Source of the DNA: Flavobacteriia bacterium
Lineage (GTDB): Bacteria; Bacteroidota; Bacteroidia; Flavobacteriales; Flavobacteriaceae
Length of the DNA: 7,035 nt
Reading direction: 5' to 3'
Assembly (NCBI GenBank): GCA_003973375.1
Contig: QNYL01000151.1
Location: 1 to 7,035, forward strand
This document shows positions 1-5,972 of this stretch, piece after piece. The first letter of the stretch is position 1, and the number at the start of each line of letters is the position of its first letter. A model generated the notes under the pieces. That model was not told where the DNA came from and made no database searches. It saw only the letters and a list, made by a program, of their open reading frames with translations. Position numbers and translations under genes: made by a program.

Positions 1-1914
1 AAATCAACACAGGAGTGCGTGTGTTTTTTCGATGCTGATGATATTCTTATTATAACAACTTCAAAGGATGAAAACAGCTGGAAGAACAGAACAGATATGG
101 TTTGGCATGGTGGTAACAACAAAAGTCTGGTAAGAAAATACGGGTGTGATTTTAAAGGAACTTCCTCCGGATTTGATTTAGAAGACTGGTTACAATTTTC
201 CCCTGAAACAATCAACACTGCTACTGAAGGCGAAAATATCAGAATAGGGATACACAACTCCGGTATTACCACTTATGCAAACGGCAACTGGAACAATGGC
301 AGTCCTAATCTTAATACCAACGCCGTGATCGATGACAATTACCACACGAACAATTCCGGCAGTTTTAAGACTTGTAATCTGACGATCTCACCGGACGGGA
401 TACTCAATATCGGTGCCGGAGATTATGTAACCGTGAGAAAAGATCTTGCTGTGGAAGGCGCTTTGGAGATCCTGAATGAAGGCTCCTTTGTAATGCTGGA
501 GGAAGGTGGAGAGATCAGCAATACAGGAAGTATCAATGTTCATAAAACAACCTCTGAACTAAAACCTTATGATTATACTTACTGGTCTTCTCCGGTTAAG
601 AATGCCATCCTTGAAGAGGTTTTTCACGAATCACCGCAAAATTCATTTTATTTTTTCAATACAAGCGAATATAACGATAATGACAAGGATGAAGTTGATG
701 ATGAGAGTCCGGATGCCTGGCAAAAAGCCAGTGGAAACATGGTTCCCGGCAAGGGTTATACCGCTATGGCTCCGGTAACGGATCCTTTTATCAATACACA
801 ATCTGTAATCTTTAGCGGAGAACTGAATTCAGGCCTGATTGAAATTCCGGTTGATCTGAGTGAAAAAGATACCGTACAAGAGAACAACTGGAATTTTATA
901 GGAAATCCATATCCTTCGGCGATCGATGCCGATTTATTTTTAAACGATTCTGTAAATAAGGAGATCCTTGGCGGATGTATTTATTTATGGACGCATACAA
1001 CAGCCTCAAACGGAGGGCAATACACTTCAGATGATTACGCCATGTACAACACCGGAACCGGAGGAATCTGTGCCAATTCAAACAGCAGAACCCCTGATGA
1101 GCATATTGCTTCCTGCCAGGGATTCTTTGTGGAAGCCGTTAAGAAAGCAAATATCCGGTTTACCAATACTATGAGAACTGAAAGCGGAAACAATACTTTC
1201 TTTAAAGCTGACAATGTTAAAATCCTTGCTGAAAACAATAAGATATGGCTGGATCTTTACAATGATGAAGGTGCTTTTAGTCAGATTCTTATCGGTTTTA
1301 TCAAAGGAGCAGGGAAAGAGATTGAAAGGGAGTACGATGCCCTGCGTATGGGCGCTAATAAATATCTCTCTTTCTACAGTATTCTGCAAAAGAAAAGACT
1401 GGCTATTCTGGGTACCTCACCATTTACCGGAAACGAGGTCATCCCTTTGGGAATCACTTCAAAAATTGAAGAAAAGACGATTTTAAAGATCCGTATAGGG
1501 AATATTAAGGGGAATATTATAAATCAGAAGATCTTCCTTGTTGATCGTTTCTTGAAAAAGAATCATTTACTCAATGATTCCCCTTATGAATTTGAACTAA
1601 ACACAAAAGGTACTTTTAATAACCGGTTTGAACTGAGTTTTAATGAGGTTACATTTGAAAATGATGAGATCACAAACGGAAACAACATTATCTTGAGAAA
1701 TAACACCCATTTTTATGAAGTTGAAAATCTGGGTCAAAAAAAGATCCACTCTCTAAAAATCTACGATATGCTGGGCAGGAACATCTTAAACCGGCAAACA
1801 GGAAAGATGAAAGACAGGATTGATAAAGAGATCTTTAAATCAACGGGCGTTTATATGCTTGTAATCAAAATAGAAAATGACCGTTTTTACACTAAAAAAT
1901 TATTGATCTACTGA
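1..1914 (+). CDS. T9SS type A sorting domain-containing surface protein (5' partial)
   Basis: The frame is open to the first base of the window (637 residues visible), so the GTG at 19 is not a convincing start and the N-terminus with its signal peptide lies outside. Numbering from base 1, residues about 11-60 (ADDILIITTSKDENSWKNR, NKSLVRK) look like the end of a lamin-tail-like domain often seen in flavobacterial exported proteins; this is inference. A glycine/asparagine-rich beta segment follows, with NWNNGSPNLNTNAVIDD at about 96. WSSPV at 195-199 and NWNFIGNPYPSAIDADLF at 296-313 are typical of large flavobacterial adhesin-like proteins. The last 77 residues (561-637) form the C-terminal sorting domain: LKIYDMLGRNIL, then STGVYMLVIK and the terminal KKLLIY. 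In this family the domain directs export through the outer membrane by T9SS and is then cleaved. No enzymatic domain is recognisable, so the role (adhesion or other surface function) is unknown. It converges on rng. Confidence 0.85.
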   Translation, partial: KSTQECVCFFDADDILIITTSKDENSWKNRTDMVWHGGNNKSLVRKYGCDFKGTSSGFDLEDWLQFSPETINTATEGENIRIGIHNSGITTYANGNWNNGSPNLNTNAVIDDNYHTNNSGSFKTCNLTISPDGILNIGAGDYVTVRKDLAVEGALEILNEGSFVMLEEGGEISNTGSINVHKTTSELKPYDYTYWSSPVKNAILEEVFHESPQNSFYFFNTSEYNDNDKDEVDDESPDAWQKASGNMVPGKGYTAMAPVTDPFINTQSVIFSGELNSGLIEIPVDLSEKDTVQENNWNFIGNPYPSAIDADLFLNDSVNKEILGGCIYLWTHTTASNGGQYTSDDYAMYNTGTGGICANSNSRTPDEHIASCQGFFVEAVKKANIRFTNTMRTESGNNTFFKADNVKILAENNKIWLDLYNDEGAFSQILIGFIKGAGKEIEREYDALRMGANKYLSFYSILQKKRLAILGTSPFTGNEVIPLGITSKIEEKTILKIRIGNIKGNIINQKIFLVDRFLKKNHLLNDSPYEFELNTKGTFNNRFELSFNEVTFENDEITNGNNIILRNNTHFYEVENLGQKKIHSLKIYDMLGRNILNRQTGKMKDRIDKEIFKSTGVYMLVIKIENDRFYTKKLLIY

Positions 1915-2106
1915 TCAATTCAAGACCCTTGCAATACTCTTTTGAATTATAAAATAAAGACAATTCTTTGCTCAACTTCTTCCTACTCTAAAAAATAAGT
2001 CCTCATAAACAAAAGTTTAATGCGGGTTAATTTTTTTTCGAGCGTCGAATTTGAACAAATAATCGCCTTTTGCAACGGTCTTAATTCAATAAAAAAAAGC
2101 ATAAAA
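1915..2106. other. Intergenic region with no gene seen
   Basis: This stretch lies between the convergent T9SS protein gene and the rng terminator. It is AT-rich with several A and T runs. An imperfect hairpin (aattcaa 1917-1923 / ttgaatt 1942-1948) follows the upstream stop codon but has no T-tract after it, so it is not a convincing terminator. The only ATG frame of note on the minus strand encodes seven codons. I see no coding or RNA gene signal. Confidence 0.5.
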
Positions 2107-2135
2107 AAACCTGCTATTGAATCAATAGCAGGTTT
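2107..2135 (-). terminator. Intrinsic terminator of rng
   Basis: A perfect 14-base inverted repeat (aaacctgctattga / tcaatagcaggttt) is separated by a single base, so the real loop uses some of the central pairs. Read on the minus strand, the stem is followed by a T-rich run (TTTTTTTATGC then TTTTTTTT). It begins 17 bases past the rng stop codon. On the plus strand the stem is followed by ATGATATG with no T-tract, so I do not assign it as the terminator of the convergent T9SS gene, although it may help block read-through. Confidence 0.85.
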
Positions 2136-2152
2136 ATGATATGATATATTAT

Positions 2153-3691
2153 TTACCTTATTATATTTCCTTTTTTATCGTATAATTTATATTCCAGGTA
2201 TGGAAAAGCATCCCTCGGGATGACGTTGATCCATTTTTTATATTTAAGTACCCACTTGAATCTTTGAGAAATAATCCCCTTGGTTAAAAATGCTGCCACA
2301 AAAGAATGTGCATGCAAATCAAGGGATTCATTTTTTTTCTCAAAAATCTTATCGAGTTCTTCTTCTATCCTGTCGATTAATACGATCGGAGCTTCTACTT
2401 CCCCGTTTATATTTGGATTTTGCTCAATGGTTGCAATATTTCTTTCCGGTCTCACTCTTTGCCTGGTGATCTGGATCAACCCGAATTTACTCGGGGGCAA
2501 CACCTTGTGTTTTGTTCTGTTGCTTTTCATCTGATCCCGTAAATAATCGTAAAGTTTCTTACGGTGATCTGCAGTATGCATATCGATAAAATCAACAACA
2601 ATTATTCCGCCCATATCTCTAAGCTGTAATTGCCGTGCTATCTCAGCTGCAGCAATCATATTTACTTCCAGTGCTGTTTCAGCCTGGGAATTGGCTTTGT
2701 TGGAACGGTTTCCGCTGTTCACATCAATCACGTGCATGGCCTCGGTATGTTCTATAACCAGATAAGCACCTTTTTTCATAGAAACTGTTCTTCCGAAAAG
2801 GACTTTGATCTGTTTTTCAATACCGTAGTAGTCAAAAATAGGCACTTTTGAACGATGTAACCTGGCAATGGACTCCTTATCCGGAGCGATTTTTTGCAGA
2901 TATTCTTTTACTTCCTGATGTAAAACCTCATCATTGGTCACAATACTGGTAAAAGAATCATCAAAAATATCTCTTAAAATAGATGATGCTCTGTTCATCT
3001 CTGACAAGACTTTCACGGGTGGGTTGGCTCTCTGCAATTTCTTACACAGGATATTCCAGCGTTGCATTGTATTTTGCAGATCCTTATCCAGCTCTGCTAC
3101 TTTTATATCCTGAGCAACAGTTCTGAGAATCACACCAAATCCTTTGGGAACAATACTTTTTGCAAGTCGTTTTAAACGATCTTTTTCTTTACTGCTGGTT
3201 ATCTTTTGTGATACCGAAATTCTGTTTGAAAAAGGAACTAAAACCAAATATCTACCAGCTATGGAAAGTTCTGAGCTGATTCGTGGTCCTTTTGTAGAAA
3301 TTGGTTCTTTAACAACCTGCACTAATAATTCCTGACCGGCTTTAATTACCTGATCAATTTTTCCGTGTTTATCTATATCTTTCTCAGCACTAAAATTCTT
3401 TAAATTAAAATCTTTTAGTTTTCCCGAGCGAACTTGTTTAGTGAATTTTTGTAACGACAACAGTTGCGGGCCTAAATCGTGATAATGTAAAAAAGCATCT
3501 TTTTCACTTTTTACATCTACAAACGCTGCATTCAGCCCCGTTAATGTTTTTTTAATCTTAGCGAGGAAAATATCTCCTACTGAAAATTTGTTATCTAATG
3601 TCTCGTTATGTAATTCAACAAGTTTTCCATCTTTTAATAAGGCAAAATCTATATCAGAGGAATTCGATCTAATAATTAATTCTGTTTTCAC
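2153..3691 (-). CDS. rng: Ribonuclease E/G family protein (RNase G)
   Basis: This is an endoribonuclease of the RNase E/G family, which cleaves single-stranded AU-rich RNA in rRNA maturation and mRNA decay in the cytoplasm. The 512-residue product has the RNase G-like catalytic core and no long C-terminal scaffold like that of E. coli RNase E. An S1-like RNA-binding domain spans about 36-128 (VGDIFLAKIKKTLTGLNAAF), with a lysine-rich insertion at about 80-115. The RNase H-like/5'-sensor part has KGPRISSELSIAGRYLVLVP at 134-153. The metal-binding aspartates sit in HVIDVNSGNRS (D323) and GGIIVVDFIDM (D367), matching the two catalytic Asp of the E. coli enzymes. The zinc-link cysteine motif expected after QITRQRVRPE is missing; NPNINGEV (425-432) is there instead. 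The start is GTG: the MKTELIIRS opening matches related proteins, and no better upstream ATG was seen in the bases checked. It is transcribed separately from hup, behind a terminator. Confidence 0.95.
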   Translation of the reverse strand: MKTELIIRSNSSDIDFALLKDGKLVELHNETLDNKFSVGDIFLAKIKKTLTGLNAAFVDVKSEKDAFLHYHDLGPQLLSLQKFTKQVRSGKLKDFNLKNFSAEKDIDKHGKIDQVIKAGQELLVQVVKEPISTKGPRISSELSIAGRYLVLVPFSNRISVSQKITSSKEKDRLKRLAKSIVPKGFGVILRTVAQDIKVAELDKDLQNTMQRWNILCKKLQRANPPVKVLSEMNRASSILRDIFDDSFTSIVTNDEVLHQEVKEYLQKIAPDKESIARLHRSKVPIFDYYGIEKQIKVLFGRTVSMKKGAYLVIEHTEAMHVIDVNSGNRSNKANSQAETALEVNMIAAAEIARQLQLRDMGGIIVVDFIDMHTADHRKKLYDYLRDQMKSNRTKHKVLPPSKFGLIQITRQRVRPERNIATIEQNPNINGEVEAPIVLIDRIEEELDKIFEKKNESLDLHAHSFVAAFLTKGIISQRFKWVLKYKKWINVIPRDAFPYLEYKLYDKKGNIIR

Positions 3692-3780
3692 TCTGTATAT
3701 GTTTTGAACCTGATCAATATCATCATATCAAATGATATCAATAGATTAATTAATAATATATTAAATAAGTTATGATTGTT

Positions 3781-3813
3781 CAAACGAAGTTTTTTACAAA
3801 CTTCTATGTCAAA
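3781..3813 (-). promoter_or_regulatory. Candidate Bacteroidota-type promoter for rng
   Basis: On the minus strand a -33 box TTTG (3813-3810) is followed after 21 bases by TTCGTTTG (3788-3781), one mismatch from the TAnnTTTG -7 consensus of the Bacteroidota primary sigma factor. Transcription would start near 3774, giving a leader of about 80 bases before the GTG. It lies just downstream of the terminator that closes the hup transcript, where a promoter for rng is needed. Assignment is by pattern only. Confidence 0.4.
3786..3804. repeat. Inverted repeat inside the rng promoter spacer
   Basis: A perfect 7-base inverted repeat, gaagttt (3786-3792) and aaacttc (3798-3804), is separated by five bases. 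It overlaps the candidate -7 box and spacer of the rng promoter. This placement would suit a repressor operator, but no regulator is known to me and a repeat of this size can occur by chance in AT-rich DNA. Confidence 0.3.
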
Positions 3814-3843
3814 GAACTTACCTTTAAAAAAGATTAAAAACAA

Positions 3844-3868
3844 AGATAGGTGAAATATTCACCTATCT
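3844..3868 (-). terminator. Intrinsic terminator after the hup / small basic gene pair
   Basis: An 11-base perfect stem (agataggtgaa 3844-3854 / ttcacctatct 3858-3868) with a three-base loop begins three bases past the stop codon of the 30-residue gene. On the minus strand it is followed by TTGTTTTTAATC. This is a standard rho-independent terminator and separates hup and the small gene from rng. Confidence 0.85.
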
Positions 3869-3870
3869 AT

Positions 3871-3963
3871 TTATTTTTTCTTTTTATGACGGTTTTGTCT
3901 ACTTCTTTTCTTACGCTTATGAGTAGAGATTTTACTACGTTTTCTTTTTTTTCCGCTAGGCAT
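3871..3963 (-). CDS. 30-residue highly basic small protein
   Basis: An ATG at 3963 opens a 30-codon frame that reads MPSGKKRKRSKISTHKRKKR and then SRQNRHKKKK before TAA. Of 30 residues, 11 are Lys and 6 Arg, with 2 His and no acidic residue, as expected for a peptide that binds RNA, most plausibly on the ribosome. It starts 23 bases after the hup stop, ends three bases before a strong terminator, and therefore looks like the second cistron of a hup transcript. I recall near-identical MPSGKKRKR peptides as hypothetical proteins in other flavobacteria, which supports a real gene, but I cannot run a search. The function is not established from sequence. It is distinct from the small ribosomal protein bTHX, which has a different motif order. 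Gene finders often skip a gene this short. Confidence 0.8.
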   Translation of the reverse strand: MPSGKKRKRSKISTHKRKKRSRQNRHKKKK

Positions 3964-3986
3964 AATTAAAACTGTATTATATAATA

Positions 3987-4277
3987 TTATTTAACTGGTA
4001 CACCATTTTTAACACTCTCTACAAAAACTTTTGCAGGTTTGAATGCCGGAATGTTATGTGCAGGAATTTTAATTGTAGTATTTTTAGAAATATTTCTACC
4101 AGTTTTTTCTGCCCTTTTCTTAACAATAAAACTTCCAAAACCTCTTAAATAAACATTCTCACCTTTATTTAATGAATTTTTTATTTCTACCATTAAGTCT
4201 TCAACTACTCTTAAAACATCTCCTTTTTCCATGCCAGATTTTTCTGAAATATTGGCAACGATTTCTGCTTTTGTCAT
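3987..4277 (-). CDS. hup: HU family DNA-binding protein
   Basis: This is a small histone-like nucleoid protein that bends and compacts DNA as a dimer. The 96-residue length is normal for HU/IHF. The N-terminal helical pair (MTKAEIVANISEKSG to about 40) is followed by the conserved turn RGFGSF (45-50). The DNA-binding beta-arm runs from about 53 to 76 with GRNISKN at 60-66, and the intercalating Pro lies in NIPAFKPAK (75-83). The ATG start gives the canonical MTKAEIV opening. It is divergent from mutY across 139 bases and leads into the 30-residue basic gene. HU rather than IHF is preferred by the general sequence pattern, but the two are hard to separate by eye; a specific paralog name cannot be given. 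Confidence 0.93.
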   Translation of the reverse strand: MTKAEIVANISEKSGMEKGDVLRVVEDLMVEIKNSLNKGENVYLRGFGSFIVKKRAEKTGRNISKNTTIKIPAHNIPAFKPAKVFVESVKNGVPVK

Positions 4278-4325
4278 TTTCTTAGATTATTTTTTTGTTA
4301 ATTATTAAAATATTTATTCGGGCGG

Positions 4326-4357
4326 CAAATATATGACAAATAATTCAATTTTTAAAA
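4326..4357 (-). promoter_or_regulatory. Candidate hup promoter
   Basis: On the minus strand, TATATTTG (4333-4326) is a perfect match to the TAnnTTTG -7 box and is followed by CCGCCCG, a GC island in otherwise AT-rich DNA. Twenty bases upstream lies TTTT (4357-4354), a weak version of the TTTG -33 box. Transcription from about 4320 would give a leader of roughly 40 bases before the hup ATG. Confidence 0.5.
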
Positions 4358-4361
4358 GCTA

Positions 4362-4395
4362 ATTAATTAAATTTTAATTAGATAATTTAATTAAT
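4362..4395. repeat. AT-only inverted repeat between hup and mutY
   Basis: Two perfect 12-base arms, attaattaaatt (4362-4373) and aatttaattaat (4384-4395), flank a ten-base loop. All arm bases are A or T. The repeat lies directly upstream of the candidate hup -33 box and just before mutY, so it could act as an UP-like element or protein site for either gene. Low complexity makes chance a real possibility. Confidence 0.35.
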
Positions 4396-4416
4396 ATTGC
4401 ATTTTGATAAAAAACT

Positions 4417-5457
4417 ATGGATTTTTCTAAACAATTAATTTTATGGTACTTACAAAATAAGAGAGATTTACCATGGCGTAAGGATACAAATCCTTACCAA
4501 ATATGGTTATCAGAAATTATTTTACAACAAACCCGGATTTCTCAGGGAATTCCCTATTATTTTAAATTTATCCGTAAGTATCCTACAATTTTTGATCTTG
4601 CCTCCGCAGAGGAAGATGAGGTTTTAAAACTATGGCAAGGCCTGGGCTATTATTCAAGAGGCAGAAATCTGCACCATACAGCCCGATATATCACAACACA
4701 TTTTAACGGGATTTTTCCAAATGATTTTAAAACTTTAAAAAAACTCAGGGGAATCGGAGATTATACAGCTTCAGCCATTTCTTCCATTTGTTTTAATCAG
4801 GCTCATGCTGCTGTTGATGGAAATGTGCAAAGAGTGCTGGCCAGATTTTTTAACATCAATACACCTGTAAATTCAACAAAAGGAATCAAATATTTTAAAG
4901 AACTGGCTCAGGAACTTATAGATCCTGCCCAGCCGGGAACATACAACCAGGCCGTTATGGAACTTGGAGCTTTAATTTGTACTCCTAAAAATCCGCAATG
5001 TACGGTATGCCCTTTGCAGGAAGCCTGTAAAGCCTTAAAACATAAAACCATAGAAATAATCCCTGTTAAAGAAAAAAAAATTCGCCGAAGAAAAAGATTT
5101 TTTAATTTTCTCGTATTTAATATCAATAATTCTTCCACCTTGCTTGTAAAAAGAACAGAAAAGGATATCTGGCAAAACCTCTTTCAGTTCCCTTTGATTG
5201 AAACCAAAAATGAAGCCGGTTTAAAAGACATTGTACAAAGTGATCTTTTAAACAACCTGATTGGCACTAATGAGATCACAGTAGAACAACAAAATTTCAA
5301 ACCTTTGGTACACAAATTAACTCATCAGGATATTCAAATACAGTTTTGGGTCATAAAAACACAAACTACCCTGAAAAATGCCATCAAATGGAAAAATGTT
5401 ATTAATTTTGCTGTACCAACACCAATCGATAACTTTATTAAAAGTTATCAGAAATGA
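4417..5457 (+). CDS. mutY: A/G-specific adenine DNA glycosylase MutY
   Basis: This base excision repair enzyme removes adenine mispaired with 8-oxoguanine or guanine, preventing G:C to T:A mutations. The 346-residue product is full length. The catalytic Glu33 lies in LSEIILQQTR. The helix-hairpin-helix is LKKLRGIGDYTASAI (107-121), followed by the catalytic Asp134 in AAVDGNVQRVLAR. Four cysteines, C188-X6-C195-X2-C198-X5-C204, form the [4Fe-4S] site with the spacing seen in E. coli MutY. From about 226 a NUDIX-like C-terminal domain (FFNFLVFN, IWQNLFQFPLIET) reads the 8-oxoG strand; its recognition loop is HKLTHQDI, with LTH (301-303) where the bacterial reference has Phe-Ser-His. The ATG gives the usual short N-terminus before LILWYLQNKRDLPWR. 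It is the first gene of the + strand series with ssb 43 bases downstream; I see no clear promoter of its own in front of it. Confidence 0.96.
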   Translation: MDFSKQLILWYLQNKRDLPWRKDTNPYQIWLSEIILQQTRISQGIPYYFKFIRKYPTIFDLASAEEDEVLKLWQGLGYYSRGRNLHHTARYITTHFNGIFPNDFKTLKKLRGIGDYTASAISSICFNQAHAAVDGNVQRVLARFFNINTPVNSTKGIKYFKELAQELIDPAQPGTYNQAVMELGALICTPKNPQCTVCPLQEACKALKHKTIEIIPVKEKKIRRRKRFFNFLVFNINNSSTLLVKRTEKDIWQNLFQFPLIETKNEAGLKDIVQSDLLNNLIGTNEITVEQQNFKPLVHKLTHQDIQIQFWVIKTQTTLKNAIKWKNVINFAVPTPIDNFIKSYQK

Positions 5458-5469
5458 TTGAAAAATTGG

Positions 5470-5477
5470 TATCTTTG
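5470..5477 (+). promoter_or_regulatory. Candidate -7 box for ssb
   Basis: TATCTTTG is an exact match to TAnnTTTG and sits 23 bases before the ssb ATG, within the mutY-ssb gap, so a transcript would have a leader of about 17 bases. No good TTTG is present 19-21 bases upstream, so the -33 box is weak or absent. It suggests that ssb can be transcribed independently of mutY. Confidence 0.45.
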
Positions 5478-5500
5478 GTAATTAATAAACTAACAAACTT

Positions 5501-5944
5501 ATGGCAAATTCATTAAACAAAGTAATGTTGATCGGTCATCTGGGAGACAATGTTAAAATGCATTATTTCGATGAGAATAATTGTTTGGGTAGATTTCCGG
5601 TAGCTACCAATGAAACTTACACCAACAAACAGACCAAAGAACGCATCACCACTACCGAGTGGCATAATGTTGTTGTTAGAAATAAACTCGCACAACTTTG
5701 TGAGAAATATCTGAGCAAGGGAGACCGCGTTTACGTGGAAGGAAGAATTAAAACACGCCAGTGGGAACAAGACGGTGTAAAAAGATATTCAACTGAAATT
5801 CATGCTACCGATATGACCTTTTTAACTACTAAAAAGGACCTGAATCCGGCTAGTAATGAACAAAACCCTAATCCAACCTCAACTGAACCCAAAACTGAAG
5901 ATATCAAAACTGAAAATTCTCAAGATGATGATCTGCCATTTTAG
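5501..5944 (+). CDS. ssb: Single-stranded DNA-binding protein SSB
   Basis: SSB coats single-stranded DNA during replication, recombination and repair and recruits partner proteins. The 147-residue product has an OB-fold from about 4 to 110: LNKVMLIGHLGDNVKMHYF, the conserved TEWHNVVV (W54) and GDRVYVEGRIKTRQWEQDG (W88). A flexible Asn/Pro/Thr/Glu-rich linker covers about 112-138. The acidic C-terminal tip DDDLPF (142-147) is the standard site for binding partner enzymes, so the gene is complete. The ATG gives the usual short MANSLNKV opening and lies 23 bases after a promoter-like TATCTTTG. It sits between mutY and gldE, the arrangement known around the gliding genes of flavobacteria. Confidence 0.97.
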   Translation: MANSLNKVMLIGHLGDNVKMHYFDENNCLGRFPVATNETYTNKQTKERITTTEWHNVVVRNKLAQLCEKYLSKGDRVYVEGRIKTRQWEQDGVKRYSTEIHATDMTFLTTKKDLNPASNEQNPNPTSTEPKTEDIKTENSQDDDLPF

Positions 5945-5972
5945 AAATAATTACTAACTAATTCTGACAATA

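Noticed and set aside
19..21. GTG as the start codon of the first gene
   Set aside because: The frame is open to base 1, the residues after the GTG already belong to an internal domain, and there is no signal peptide, so the gene is simply cut by the window edge.
896..1486. Several 60-100 codon frames on both strands inside the T9SS protein gene
   Set aside because: The main frame carries recognisable family motifs throughout; the others overlap it and each other and show no motifs.
2037..2049. Small hairpin ttcga-gcg-tcgaa as terminator of the T9SS gene
   Set aside because: The stem is only five base pairs and the T-run lies before it, not after it, on the plus strand.
2280..2851. Plus-strand frames of 84 and 73 codons opposite rng
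   Set aside because: They are antisense readings of the conserved catalytic domain of rng, rich in Cys, Ser and Phe, with no family resemblance.
3841..3848. Minus-strand TATCTTTG as the rng -7 box
   Set aside because: It is the foot of the terminator stem plus its T-tract, and no -33 box lies at the right distance; the match is a by-product of the terminator.
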